DNA of 64,000 nt. Source: SLRI01 sp964402505 (lineage in GTDB: Bacteria; Pseudomonadota; Alphaproteobacteria; Geminicoccales; Geminicoccaceae). The first letter of the stretch is position 1. Every line of letters starts with the position of its first letter. A program made the translations under genes and the position numbers. This document shows, piece by piece, positions 47,419 to 56,374 of the stretch. The stretch lies in NCBI GenBank assembly GCA_964402505.1, contig CAYOCP010000025.1, forward strand, positions 8,085-72,084, read 5' to 3'. The notes under the pieces were generated by a model. That model was not told where the DNA came from. It made no database searches and saw nothing but the letters and a program-made list of their open reading frames with translations.

Positions 47419-48519
47419 ATGCGGGTTACCCTCTCGAACATCTTCAAGTCGTTCGGCGCCGTCGACGTCGTCAAGGGGCTCGATCTCGAGATCGCGGACG
47501 GTGAGTTCCTGGTGCTGCTCGGTCCCTCGGGCTGCGGCAAGACCACCGCGCTGCGGATGGTCGCCGGGCTCGAGTCGGTCACCTCGGGGCGGATCGCGAT
47601 CGGCGAGCGGGACGTCACCGACGTGCTGCCCAAGTATCGCGACGTCGCCATGGTCTTCCAGTCCTACGCGCTCTACCCGCACATGACCGTGGCGCAGAAC
47701 ATCGGCTATCCCCTGAAGCTGCGCGGCGTGCCGAAGGCGGAGCAGGACACGCAGATCGCCGCCGCCGCCGACAAGGTCCATCTCGGCGACTATCTCGACC
47801 GCTTTCCCCGCCAGCTCTCGGGCGGCCAGCGGCAGCGCGTGGCGCTGGCGCGGGCGATCGTGCGGCGGCCGAGCGTCTTTCTCATGGACGAGCCGCTCTC
47901 CAATCTCGATGCCAAGCTGCGCAGCTACATGCGGGCCGAGCTGAAGCACCTCCAGGAGGAGCTCGGCATCACGACCATCTACGTCACCCACGACCAGATC
48001 GAGGCGATGACCCTCGCCCATCGCGTGGCGGTCATGAGCCAGGGGGTGGTCCAGCAGATCGCGACCCCGCGCGAGATCTACGACCATCCGGCCAACCTCT
48101 TCGTCGCCGGCTTCATCGGCTCGCCGCCGATGAACACGCTGACCGGCCCGATCGAGGACGGCGCCTTCATCCTGCCGGAGGGCCGGGTGCCGGTCGGTGC
48201 TGTCGAGGCGCAAAGGGAGGCGGTCTTCGGCTTTCGCCCGGAGGATGCGCGGATCCAGGAGCCGGAGGGCGCCGATCTGAAGGCGCGGGTCTTCGCCTGC
48301 GAGCTCACCGGCAACGAAACCATCGTCACCTGCAATGTCGGCAAGAGCCCCATCGTGGTGAAGATGGACAAGAACTACGACATCCGTGCCGGCACTCCGG
48401 TCGGCATCGCCATCGACCGCGCCAAGATCTGCCTCTTCGACGGGGCGAGCGGCGAAAGGCTCGAGGCGGGCCCGGCCCTGACGCCGGCCAGGAGCCGCCA
48501 GGCTCATGGCACGACATGA
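47419..48519 (+). CDS. Sugar ABC transporter ATPase (MsmK/UgpC-like)
   Basis: ATPase of 366 residues: Walker A GPSGCGKTT, Q-loop VFQSYALYPHMTVAQN, signature LSGGQRQRVALARAIV, Walker B VFLMDEPLSNLD and switch IYVTHDQIEAMTLAHRVAVM. The C-terminal regulatory TOBE/OB part starts at about 240 (GFIGSPPMNTLTGPI, FGFRPEDARI). It has the usual form of CUT1 ATPases. Starts five bases after the permease stop. Confidence 0.93.
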   Translation: MRVTLSNIFKSFGAVDVVKGLDLEIADGEFLVLLGPSGCGKTTALRMVAGLESVTSGRIAIGERDVTDVLPKYRDVAMVFQSYALYPHMTVAQNIGYPLKLRGVPKAEQDTQIAAAADKVHLGDYLDRFPRQLSGGQRQRVALARAIVRRPSVFLMDEPLSNLDAKLRSYMRAELKHLQEELGITTIYVTHDQIEAMTLAHRVAVMSQGVVQQIATPREIYDHPANLFVAGFIGSPPMNTLTGPIEDGAFILPEGRVPVGAVEAQREAVFGFRPEDARIQEPEGADLKARVFACELTGNETIVTCNVGKSPIVVKMDKNYDIRAGTPVGIAIDRAKICLFDGASGERLEAGPALTPARSRQAHGTT

Positions 48520-48538
48520 AGACCCCTCGAACGGGCTC

Positions 48539-49036
48539 CTAGTTCCCCTCCTTCGCCCCTTCCGCGGGCGCCGCCCCGACGAGACCGCCCTCGGTGCGCG
48601 CACCTTCCCAGTCGGGCAGGTTGTCGACCGCCTCGCGGGTGAGATCGACGTGGAAGCGTCTCGGCGCCTCCTCCATCTTGACCCGGTGCCAGGGGATGGC
48701 GACCCGCTCGGCGCCGATGCCGACGTCGAGGCCGAGGATTTCACCGCTGCGCTCGATGACCAGGAACTTCAGGGTGCCTTCCGCTGGGTCGGCGACGAGG
48801 TCGTAGACGCCGCCCAGATCCTCGCCCTTGGCGTCGACCACGTCGAGCTCGAGCAGGCTGGTGACCGAGACCGCGCCGGTGGTGGGCGGCAGCTCCGTCG
48901 CCTCGGGTGCCACGTCGACCTCGGGCGATTTGGCGAGGGCGTCGGCCGGCGCCTCGTCGGCGAGCGCCGTGGCCGCCACGAGGAGGGCGGCGAGCGGCAG
49001 AAAGGCGATGATGCCCGGGCGGCGATGGGACGGCAT
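48539..49036 (-). CDS. PRC-barrel domain protein, exported
   Basis: Protein of 165 residues. Signal peptide at about 10-28 (IIAFLPLAALLVAATALADE). The PRC-barrel-like core is at about 55-130: VTSLLELDVVDAKGEDLGGV, YDLVADPAEGTLKFLVIERS and VAIPWHRVKM. Such proteins occur in alphaproteobacterial periplasm with unknown partners. ATG at 49036 has AAGGAG 7 bases before it. It converges on the sugar operon, 19 bases apart. Confidence 0.82.
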   Translation of the reverse strand: MPSHRRPGIIAFLPLAALLVAATALADEAPADALAKSPEVDVAPEATELPPTTGAVSVTSLLELDVVDAKGEDLGGVYDLVADPAEGTLKFLVIERSGEILGLDVGIGAERVAIPWHRVKMEEAPRRFHVDLTREAVDNLPDWEGARTEGGLVGAAPAEGAKEGN

Positions 49037-49117
49037 GGCTGCTCCTTCCGGTTCGATTTCCGGTTCGATGCGATCTCGCTCGCTCAACCGCGAGGAGCAG
49101 GCGTTGGTTCCGGGAGC

Positions 49118-49171
49118 GCTTATGGGGTCAGGACTCTTTTAGGCGGCTAAAAGAGTCCTGACCCCATAAGC
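49118..49171. repeat. REP-like perfect palindrome
   Basis: A 25-bp perfect inverted repeat: 49118-49142 and 49147-49171, loop GCGG. Each arm contains the core TTATGGGGTCAGGACTC. The same first 19 bases appear again at 63945-63963. The G-rich core is like the repeats mobilised by REP-associated Y1 transposases. It lies between the PRC gene and mazG. Confidence 0.85.
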
Positions 49172-49208
49172 TCGCGCGACGGCCCTCGGCGCATTCATTG
49201 ACAGTCTC

Positions 49209-49985
49209 TCAGCCGGCCTTGGCCTGCTGCCAGAGGACCTCAAGGGCGGCGGGATCGAGCTCGCCGAGCGGACTCGGGCTCGCTTGCTCCATCCGGCGAA
49301 AGCGCGTCTCGAACTTGGCATTGGCGCGCCGAAGCGCCGTTTCGGGATCGATGCCGAGATGGCGGGCGTGGTTGACGAGGGTGAAGAGGAGGTCGCCGAG
49401 CTCGAGCTCGCGCTCCTCGGGAGCGGCCTTTTCCAGCTCGTCGAGCTCCTCCTCGATCTTGTCGCGGACACCCCCGAGGTCGGGCCAGTCGAAGCCGACG
49501 CGGGCCGCCCGCCTTTGCAGCTTGAGCGCCCGGGTCAGCGCCGGCAGGCCGAGCGGCAGGTCGTCGAGGATGCCGGGCGCCGCACCGCCGGCTGCGGCCT
49601 TCAGGCGGCGCTCCTCGGCCTTCAGCCTCTCCCAGTGGCCGACCTGCGCGTCGGCGTTCTCGATCGCGGCATCGCCGAAGACGTGGGGGTGGCGGGCGAT
49701 CATCTTCTCGGTGATCGCCCGGGCCACGTCGTCGAAGGCGAAGCGGCCGGCCTCGGCGGCCATCTCGGCGTGGTAGACGACCTGCAGCAGGAGGTCGCCG
49801 AGCTCGTCTCGAAGATCCTTCCAGTCGGCGCGCTCGATGGCGTCCGCCACCTCGTAGGCCTCCTCGATCGTGTAGGGGGCGATGGTGGCGAAGGTCTGCC
49901 GGATGTCCCAGGGGCAGCCGGTCTCGGGATCGCGCAGGCGCCGCATCACCTCGAGCAGGCGGTCGATCGGGCGCTCGTCCTTCAA
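49209..49985 (-). CDS. mazG: Nucleoside triphosphate pyrophosphohydrolase MazG
   Basis: All-alpha NTP pyrophosphohydrolase of 258 residues with two MazG domains. First: GCPWDIRQTFATIAPYTIEE and DELGDLLLQVVYHAEMA, second: KIEEELDELEKAA and LELGDLLFTLVNHARHLG. The E-E-x-x-E and E-x-x-D metal ligands are visible in both. Removes aberrant NTPs. The ATG overlaps the xseA stop by four bases. Confidence 0.95.
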   Translation of the reverse strand: MKDERPIDRLLEVMRRLRDPETGCPWDIRQTFATIAPYTIEEAYEVADAIERADWKDLRDELGDLLLQVVYHAEMAAEAGRFAFDDVARAITEKMIARHPHVFGDAAIENADAQVGHWERLKAEERRLKAAAGGAAPGILDDLPLGLPALTRALKLQRRAARVGFDWPDLGGVRDKIEEELDELEKAAPEERELELGDLLFTLVNHARHLGIDPETALRRANAKFETRFRRMEQASPSPLGELDPAALEVLWQQAKAG

Positions 49986-51376
49986 AGAAGGCGTCCCTGG
50001 TCCGGGGGCGATGCCAGCCGGCGTCGCGGCTTCGGCGCCTCGCCCGGCATCACCGGAACGCGGCCGTCGGCGAACTCGATCTCGAGCCGCGGCTCAAGGC
50101 GGGCCGCCTCCGCGCGGGTGACGAGGCCGCCCGAGGCGGCATGGACGAGGGCGTAGCCGCGCTCGAGGACGCGGCGGTGGCTCAGGCTCTCGAGGAGCTG
50201 GGTCGGGCCGTCGAGGCCGCGCTCGAGCTCGTGCAGGCGCCGGGCGACGCGCTGGTGGAGCGTGGCGGCCGGCAGGCGGGCGAGGTCGCGCTCGGCCTCG
50301 CGGAGGCGGTCCCGCACCAGCTCGCTCAAGCGGGCGTGGCGCGTGTCGAGCCGCTCGCCCTGGTCCTCGAGCACGGCCAGCGGGGTGCGCAGGCGCAGGC
50401 GCTCGCCCAGATCGTCGAGGCGCTGCTCGGCGAAGCGCATGAGCGCATGAGGATCGGGCAGGCCGCGGGCGAGCCCGTCGAGCTCCTGGCGGCGGTCGCG
50501 CAGGCCGCGCCCGATGGCGTGGATCAGCCGCTCGCCGAGACCCTCGGTCGTGGCCAGAAGCTCGGCGCGGACCGGTACCGCCATCTCGGCGGCGGCGGTC
50601 GGTGTCGGTGCGCGGCGGTCGGCGGCGAAGTCGATCAGCGTCGTGTCGGTCTCGTGGCCGACGGCAGAGATCAGGGGGATCGAGCAGGCGGCCGCGGCCC
50701 GCGCCACCACCTCCTCGTTGAACGCCCAAAGGTCCTCGATCGAGCCGCCGCCCCGGGCGACGATCAGGAGGTCGGGGGGCGGGATGCGGCCCTCTGCGGC
50801 GAGGCGGTCGAAGCCCTCGATGGCGGCGGCGATGCGCTCGGCGGCACCCTCGCCCTGGACCGGCACCGGCCAGAGCAGGACGGGCAGGGGGAAGCGCTCG
50901 GCGAGGCGGTGCAGGATGTCGCGAAGGACAGCGCCGGTGGGCGAGGTGACGAGGCCGATGCGTGCGGGCAGATAGGGCAGGGGGCGCTTGCGCTCGGGGG
51001 CGAACAGGCCCAGGGCCGCGAGGCGCCGCTTGCGCTCCTCGAAGAGCGCCATGAGGGCGCCGACGCCGGCCGGCTCCATGTGCTCGATGACGAGCTGGTA
51101 GCGCGACCGGCCGGGATAGGTGGTGAGCCGGCCGGTGACGATGACCTCGAGCCCGTCCTCCGGCCGGAAGCCGAGCCCGCTCGCGGTGCCGCGCCAGCAG
51201 ACGCCGTCGAGCACCGCCCTGTCGTCCTTGAGGGCCAGGTAGAGATGGCCGCTCGCCGCACGCTTGAAGCCGGAGATCTCGCCCCTGACCCGGACGAGGC
51301 CGTAGGCGTCCTCGATCGTCTTCTTCAGCGCGAAGGCGATCTCGGAGACGGTGTACTCGTGCAGGTTGGAGGTCAT
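49982..51376 (-). CDS. xseA: Exodeoxyribonuclease VII large subunit
   Basis: Large subunit of ExoVII, 464 residues. N-terminal OB fold VSEIAFALKKTIEDAYGLVR and VRGEISGFKRAASGHLYLAL; catalytic part RIGLVTSPTGAVLRDILHR, LLIVARGGGSIEDLWAFNEE and ISAVGHETDTTLIDFAADRR with the conserved residues; long coiled coil after 290. The ATG at 51376 fits the family start. xseB is not in the window. Confidence 0.95.
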   Translation of the reverse strand: MTSNLHEYTVSEIAFALKKTIEDAYGLVRVRGEISGFKRAASGHLYLALKDDRAVLDGVCWRGTASGLGFRPEDGLEVIVTGRLTTYPGRSRYQLVIEHMEPAGVGALMALFEERKRRLAALGLFAPERKRPLPYLPARIGLVTSPTGAVLRDILHRLAERFPLPVLLWPVPVQGEGAAERIAAAIEGFDRLAAEGRIPPPDLLIVARGGGSIEDLWAFNEEVVARAAAACSIPLISAVGHETDTTLIDFAADRRAPTPTAAAEMAVPVRAELLATTEGLGERLIHAIGRGLRDRRQELDGLARGLPDPHALMRFAEQRLDDLGERLRLRTPLAVLEDQGERLDTRHARLSELVRDRLREAERDLARLPAATLHQRVARRLHELERGLDGPTQLLESLSHRRVLERGYALVHAASGGLVTRAEAARLEPRLEIEFADGRVPVMPGEAPKPRRRLASPPDQGRLL

Positions 51377-51420
51377 GGCCCCGATCTTGCCAGCCGGCGC
51401 GCCGGCCGTCGACCGGGGGC

Positions 51421-52437
51421 TCAGAGGTAGCCTTCCTCGATCAGCGCCTGGGCGATCTGCACGGTGTTGAGGGCGGCACCCTTGCGCAGGTTGTCGGCCA
51501 CGACCCAGAGGTTCAGACCGTGCGGCACCGTCGGGTCCTTGCGGATGCGGGAGACGAAGGTGGCGTGGTCGCCGACGCAGTCGATGGGCGTCGCGTACTC
51601 GTCGTCCTCCGGGCGGTCGACGACCAGCACGCCCGCGAACTCGTGCAGGGCGTGGCGGGCCGCCTCGGGCTCGAGCGGCTCCTCGAGCTCGACATTGACG
51701 GCGAGCGCGTGGCCGACGAAGACCGGCACGCGCACGCAGGTGGCGCTGACCTCGATCGCGGGGTCGAGGATTTTCCGGGTCTCGACCGCCATCTTCCACT
51801 CCTCCTTGGTCGAGCCGTCCTCGAGGAAGCTGTCGATCCTGGGGATGCAGTTGAAGGCGATCTGCTTGGTGAAGACCTTCGGATCCTGCTTGTCGTTCAT
51901 GTAGATGGACTTGGTCTGGTCGAAGAGCTCGTCCATGGCTTCCTGCCCCGCCCCGCTCACCGACTGGTAGCTGGCGACGACGACGCGCCTGATGCGGGCG
52001 AGGTCGTGCAGCGGCTTGAGCGCCATGACCATCTGGATGGTCGAGCAGTTGGGGTTGGCGATGATGTTCTTGTTGCGGAAGTCGGCGAGGGCCTCCGGGT
52101 TGACCTCGGGCACGACGAGCGGGATTTCGGGATGCATGCGGAAATGCGAGGTGTTGTCGATCACCACGCAGCCGGCCGCGGCGGCCCGCGGCGCCTGCAC
52201 CGCGGAGACGGCGGCGCCGGGCGAGAAGAGCCCGAGATCGACCCCCTCGAAGTCGAAGCCGGCAAGGTCCTGGACCTTCAGCCGCTTGTCGTCGCCGAAG
52301 GCGACCTCCTTGCCGACCGAGCGCTCGGAGGCGAGCGGGATCACCTCGTCCGCCGGAAAGCGGAGCTCCTCCAGAATGTTGAGAATTTCCTGGCCGACCG
52401 CTCCGGTGGCGCCGGCCACGGCAACACGATAACCCAT
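51421..52437 (-). CDS. asd: Aspartate-semialdehyde dehydrogenase
   Basis: NADPH enzyme of 338 residues in the Lys/Met/Thr pathway. YRVAVAGATGAVGQEILNIL Rossmann start; active-site Cys in IIANPNCSTIQMVMAL; SYQSVSGAGQEAMDEL; CVRVPVFVGHALAV. Full length. Starts 21 bases after leuB stops, so probably the end of the leuD-leuB-asd unit. Confidence 0.96.
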   Translation of the reverse strand: MGYRVAVAGATGAVGQEILNILEELRFPADEVIPLASERSVGKEVAFGDDKRLKVQDLAGFDFEGVDLGLFSPGAAVSAVQAPRAAAAGCVVIDNTSHFRMHPEIPLVVPEVNPEALADFRNKNIIANPNCSTIQMVMALKPLHDLARIRRVVVASYQSVSGAGQEAMDELFDQTKSIYMNDKQDPKVFTKQIAFNCIPRIDSFLEDGSTKEEWKMAVETRKILDPAIEVSATCVRVPVFVGHALAVNVELEEPLEPEAARHALHEFAGVLVVDRPEDDEYATPIDCVGDHATFVSRIRKDPTVPHGLNLWVVADNLRKGAALNTVQIAQALIEEGYL

Positions 52438-52458
52438 GATTTCAACCCTTTGCGCCGC

Positions 52459-53571
52459 TCAGTCGGAGGAGGCGTCGAGCTCGTCGAGCACGGCCTGGCC
52501 CATCGCCGCGGTCGAGACCTCGCGCATCCCCGGCTGCATGATATCGGCGGTCCGCCAGCCCTTGTCGAGGACGGCGGCGATCGCCTTCTCGACGCGGTCC
52601 GCCTCGGCACCGAGATCGAAGGAGTAGCGCAGCATCATGGCGAAGCTGAGCAGCATGGCGAGCGGGTTGGCCTTGCCTTGGCCGGCGATGTCGGGTGCCG
52701 AGCCGTGCACGGGCTCGTAGAGCGCCTTGCGCCTGCCGGCCCCGTCGGGGGCGCCGAGCGAGGCCGAGGGCAGCATGCCGAGCGAGCCCGTGAGCATGGC
52801 CGCCGCATCCGAGAGCAGGTCGCCGAAGAGGTTGTCGGTGACGATCACGTCGAACTGCTTCGGCCGGCGGACGAGCTGCATGGCGCAGTTGTCGGCGTAC
52901 ATGTGGTCGAGCGCCACGTCCTGGAACCGCTCCTCGTGAAGCCTCGTCACCTCCTGCCGCCAGAGCACGCCCGTGTGCATGACATTGGCCTTCTCGACCG
53001 AGGTCACGCGGTTCCGGCGCTTCCTCGCGAGCTCGAAGCCGACGCCCGCGATCCTCAGGATCTCGGGCGTGGTGTAGACCTGGGTGTCGACGGCCCGCCG
53101 CGTGCCGTCCGGAAGATCCTCGATGCCGCGCGGCTCGCCGAAATAGACGCCGCCGGTGAGCTCTCTCAGGATCAGGATGTCGAGCCCCTCGACCAGCTCC
53201 CTCTTCAAGGAGCTCGCCTCGGCGAGGGCCGGAAAGACCATGGCGGGGCGCAGGTTGGCGAAGAGCTCGAGCTCCTTTCGCAGGCGCAGAAGGCCCTGCT
53301 CGGGCTTGAGGCGGAACGCGAGCCCGTCATAGGCCGGGCCGCCCACCGCCCCGAAGACCACGGCGTCGGCGGCCCTGGCGAGCTCGAGCGTGCTCTCGGC
53401 CAGAGGCGTGCCGTGCGCGTCCAGGGCGGCGCCGCCGACGAGATCGGTCTCGGATTCGAAGCCGAGGCCCCGCCGGTCGCGCAGCCAGCCCATGAGGCGC
53501 TTCACCTCGCCCATGACCTCTGGCCCGATGCCGTCGCCGGGAAGGAGGAGGAGATTGCCGACCTGGTTCAT
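52459..53571 (-). CDS. leuB: 3-isopropylmalate dehydrogenase
   Basis: NAD enzyme of leucine synthesis, 370 residues. LLLLPGDGIGPEVMGEVKRL opening; RELTGGVYFGEPRG; RNRVTSVEKANVM with catalytic Lys; QFDVIVTDNLFGDLLSD metal Asp; EPVHGSAPDIAGQGKANPLA NAD site. Usual length, ATG at 53571. Confidence 0.97.
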   Translation of the reverse strand: MNQVGNLLLLPGDGIGPEVMGEVKRLMGWLRDRRGLGFESETDLVGGAALDAHGTPLAESTLELARAADAVVFGAVGGPAYDGLAFRLKPEQGLLRLRKELELFANLRPAMVFPALAEASSLKRELVEGLDILILRELTGGVYFGEPRGIEDLPDGTRRAVDTQVYTTPEILRIAGVGFELARKRRNRVTSVEKANVMHTGVLWRQEVTRLHEERFQDVALDHMYADNCAMQLVRRPKQFDVIVTDNLFGDLLSDAAAMLTGSLGMLPSASLGAPDGAGRRKALYEPVHGSAPDIAGQGKANPLAMLLSFAMMLRYSFDLGAEADRVEKAIAAVLDKGWRTADIMQPGMREVSTAAMGQAVLDELDASSD

Positions 53572-53646
53572 TCTTCCTCAATCGCGTGATGCGTTGCCGG
53601 GCGGCAGTCGCGCCGCCCCGACGGTGTGCCGCAAGGAAATGGAGGC

Positions 53647-54270
53647 TCAGGCGGCTGTGCCGTGGAGCCAGGGCTGGCCCGCCTTCTGCCGGGCCTCGAA
53701 GCCGTCGATCGCCTCGGCCTTGACCATCGTCAGCCCGATATCGTCGAGTCCGTTCAAAAGGCAGTGCTTCCGAAAGGCGTCGACCTCGAAGGGGACGGGC
53801 TCGTTGCCGGTCGGCCGGGTGATGGTCTGGCTTGCCAGATCGACGGTGAAGGGGCGGCCTTCGGCGGTCGCCGCCTCCTTCATGAGAAGATCAACCGTTT
53901 CCTGAGGCAGAACGATGGGCAGGATGCCGTTCTTGAAGCAGTTGTTGAAGAAGATGTCGGCGAAGGACGGGGCGATCACGCAGCGTATGCCGAAATCGAG
54001 CAGCGCCCAGGGCGCGTGCTCGCGGCTCGAGCCGCAGCCGAAGTTCTCGCCGGCGATCAGGATCTCCGCCCGGCGGTAGGCCGGCTGGTTGAGGACGAAC
54101 TCCGGCTTCTCCCGCCCCGACTGATCGTAGCGCATCTCGTCGAAGAGGTTCCGGCCGAGCCCGGTCCGCTGGATCGTCTTCAGGAACTGCTTGGGGATGA
54201 TCATGTCGGTGTCGACATTGATCATCGGCAGGGGTGCCGCGATCCCCATGAGGGTCTTGAAGGCTTGCAT
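53647..54270 (-). CDS. leuD: 3-isopropylmalate dehydratase, small subunit
   Basis: Small subunit of isopropylmalate isomerase, 207 residues. MQAFKTLMGIAAPLPMINVD, then DMIIPKQFLKTIQRTGLGRN, ENFGCGSSREHAPWAL and the end NGLDDIGLTMVKAEAIDGFE. ATG at 54270 opens the homology; codons upstream are without match. leuC is not adjacent here, unlike many relatives; the upstream neighbour is the VOC gene. Confidence 0.96.
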   Translation of the reverse strand: MQAFKTLMGIAAPLPMINVDTDMIIPKQFLKTIQRTGLGRNLFDEMRYDQSGREKPEFVLNQPAYRRAEILIAGENFGCGSSREHAPWALLDFGIRCVIAPSFADIFFNNCFKNGILPIVLPQETVDLLMKEAATAEGRPFTVDLASQTITRPTGNEPVPFEVDAFRKHCLLNGLDDIGLTMVKAEAIDGFEARQKAGQPWLHGTAA

Positions 54271-54477
54271 GAAAGGCTTCCGCTGGGCGTCGGGACGCCG
54301 ACTTTCATAGGCGAGCGGTGCGGCCGCCGCAAGCGGCGCTGCCGACGGCGACACGCGGAAACGCGAAAACGGGGACACGAACCGATTTCCGCCTTCGGGA
54401 TCGAGGCGCGCCCCTCGCCCGGAAGGGTAAATTCCCCCTGCGGGCCAGTGCCCGGCCTCCGCTCGAGAGGCGATGGG

Positions 54478-54900
54478 TCAGGGCAGATGCAAGGCCCCCC
54501 TGTCGTCGAGCGCAAAGAAGGGGTTGTGGGCGATCTCCCAGTGATGCCCGTCGGGATCGGCGAAGTAGCCGGACGTGCCGCCCCACTCGGTCTGCCGCGC
54601 CGGTCGGACGATCCGCCCGCCGGCGGCCACGGGCTCGGCGAGAACCTGCGCGACCATGGCCGGGCTCTGCACGTTCTGGGCGAGGAGGATGCCGGGGCCG
54701 GTCCCTTTCGACCCTGTGCCGATCTCCTCGGCGAAGGCATCGGCCCGGAAGAGGGCGAGCGCCAGGGGGCCGAGCTGGATGAGGACGATCTCCGCCGTGC
54801 TCGCCTTCGAGGCCGGCCAGCCGAGGCCGTCGACGTAGAAGCGGCGGGACCGCGCCGGATCGGCCACGGCGAGGGTGACGAGCGAGAGGCGCGGCTCCAT
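54478..54900 (-). CDS. VOC (glyoxalase-fold) family protein
   Basis: Protein of 140 residues with two beta-alpha-beta-beta-beta modules: LSLVTLAVADPARSRRFYVD and VVAAGGRIVRPARQTEWGG, then GYFADPDGHHWEIAHNPFFA. The DPDGHxWE end is the usual mark of the family; the metal ligand at the end is the Glu. Enzyme substrate unknown, could also be a resistance or binding protein. Confidence 0.82.
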   Translation of the reverse strand: MEPRLSLVTLAVADPARSRRFYVDGLGWPASKASTAEIVLIQLGPLALALFRADAFAEEIGTGSKGTGPGILLAQNVQSPAMVAQVLAEPVAAGGRIVRPARQTEWGGTSGYFADPDGHHWEIAHNPFFALDDRGALHLP

Positions 54901-54919
54901 GGCAGCTCCGTCCAGGCGG

Positions 54920-55483
54920 CTACTTCTCGATCCTGGTGATCTTCGAGCCCTCGATGGTGAGACCGGCCATCAGGCCCTGCTGGCCGAAGACGAAGGCGAT
55001 GATCGGGTCCTGCACCGTGCTGGTGGTCACGTCGTAGCCGAGCCCCTCATTGGCGAGCGCCACATTGGCGTCGGCGCCGATCTCGAACCCCTTGGAGCTG
55101 TCCAGGTATTTCAGCGCGTCCTCGGTCATGAAGAAGATCGCCTCGCTGAACGATTGCGCGCCGATCTGCAGCCCGAGCGACGCGGCGGCGATGTTGTAGT
55201 AGCCGACCGTCTCGCCACCCCGCCGCAGCGCCCCCTCGCCGTACTGCCCGCCGATGCCGAACCCGCCCTTGACGATGTCCGGAAAGACCAGAACCGCGAC
55301 GGCACGCTCGTCGACGGCGCGCGCCACCTCGGATTCGCGCAAGAGCTGCTCGAGGGCGAGGTCGACCTTGGCGTCGATCTCGGCGGCGGTCGCGGCCTCG
55401 GCCGGCGAAACGGCGAGCGAGACGAGGAAAAGGCAGAGGGCGGCGAGCGCGTGCGGCGGACGCCAAGAATGCACGAACGACAT
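54920..55483 (-). CDS. SYLF/Ysc84 domain lipid-binding protein, exported
   Basis: Protein of 187 residues with a signal peptide (ALAALCLFLVSLAVSPAEAA, about 12-31). The Ysc84 actin-binding/SYLF-type core is seen in AVAVLVFPDIVKGGFGIGGQ, YGEGALRRGGETVGYYNIAA, SLGLQIGAQSFSEAIFFMTE and FGQQGLMAGLTIEGSKI. ATG at 55483 has GGGAG at good spacing and starts the signal peptide. Confidence 0.85.
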   Translation of the reverse strand: MSFVHSWRPPHALAALCLFLVSLAVSPAEAATAAEIDAKVDLALEQLLRESEVARAVDERAVAVLVFPDIVKGGFGIGGQYGEGALRRGGETVGYYNIAAASLGLQIGAQSFSEAIFFMTEDALKYLDSSKGFEIGADANVALANEGLGYDVTTSTVQDPIIAFVFGQQGLMAGLTIEGSKITRIEK

Positions 55484-55565
55484 GGCGATCTCCCGGAAAG
55501 CCGACATCGCCCCCGGGCCCGACGGCGCCCGAAAGGCGAGGATGCCCCGGATTTTCGGTGGTTTC

Positions 55566-56276
55566 TCAGCCCACCGCAAGGCGGAAGCGGTAGGGCGAGC
55601 TCGGGCCCCCGGCGACGATCTCGTGCACCGCACCCCGTGTCAGCTCGCCGGGCTCGGGGCCGAGCCGCCGGCCGTCGAGGAAGGTGCCGAGCCGGCTGCC
55701 GAAATCCGCCACCCGAACGGCGACATCGTCGCGCAGGATGGCGAAGTGGCGTCGCGACAGCCGATAGGGCCGGGTCTCGGGAATCACGAGGCGAGCCCTC
55801 GGATCGATCTCCTCGTCGTCCGGATCGCTGCCGGCGCGCCCGACGCTGAAGGGAAAGCTGGTGAGGCGGAGACCTTCGGCCGGCAGCAGGCCCGCGCTCA
55901 GGGTCGAGGCGGGGAGGAGGCGGATCGCCGCCTCGGTCACGGGCTCGGCCGCCGCCGCGGCGGCGCGCTGCCGCTCGAGGAACAGGCCGCCGGCCAGCAT
56001 CTCGACACGGGTCGGGCGAAGCGTGCGAAAGGTGAAGCGCCTCGGCCGCTCGTTCAGAACGTCGGTGTCGCCCACATACGCACCGTTGCCGCGCGTGCCG
56101 ATCCGGACATGGCCGCCGACCCGCTCGGCCAGCACCTCGACCTCGCCGTCGATGATGAGCGCCACCGAATCGCTCGGATCACCGGCCCGGAACAGGACGG
56201 TTCCGGCCGCGAGCCTCTTCTCGATGAACGGTCGGACCTCGTCGGGCCTTCTCAACAATCGGGGACGCCAGCCCAT
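55566..56276 (-). CDS. Cyclic-nucleotide-binding-like plus FHA-like fusion
   Basis: Protein of 236 residues. N-terminal half (about 10-95): FIEKRLAAGTVLFRAGDPSD, SVALIIDGEVEVLAER, G-x-Y-V-G-D-x-D-V-L, cNMP-binding fold like CRP; the phosphate-cassette arginine pattern (R-x-A) is not clear. C-terminal half (about 135-232): FPFSVGRAGSD, then YRLSRRHFAILRDD and VADFGSRLGTFLDGRRL, the G-R, S-x-x-H and N/S-G-T pattern of FHA phosphothreonine readers. No DNA-binding domain. I infer a two-signal adaptor; partners unknown. Confidence 0.75.
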   Translation of the reverse strand: MGWRPRLLRRPDEVRPFIEKRLAAGTVLFRAGDPSDSVALIIDGEVEVLAERVGGHVRIGTRGNGAYVGDTDVLNERPRRFTFRTLRPTRVEMLAGGLFLERQRAAAAAAEPVTEAAIRLLPASTLSAGLLPAEGLRLTSFPFSVGRAGSDPDDEEIDPRARLVIPETRPYRLSRRHFAILRDDVAVRVADFGSRLGTFLDGRRLGPEPGELTRGAVHEIVAGGPSSPYRFRLAVG

Positions 56277-56347
56277 GATCTCGCTTTCGTGGCACCTTTT
56301 CTTGGTTGGTCCGCCCTCGTGACAGCGCCGGTCGGTTCACGTGATGT

Positions 56348-56374
56348 CCGACAACTGTCGGTTGACGTCAACCG
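56348..56374. promoter_or_regulatory. Overlapping palindromes upstream of cNMP-FHA gene
   Basis: CCGACAACTGTCGG (56348-56361) and CGGTTGACGTCAACCG (56359-56374) are perfect palindromes that share three bases. They are 72-98 bases before the minus-strand ATG at 56276. A candidate operator pair. The rest of the 291-bp gap (56277-56567) shows no gene. Confidence 0.45.
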
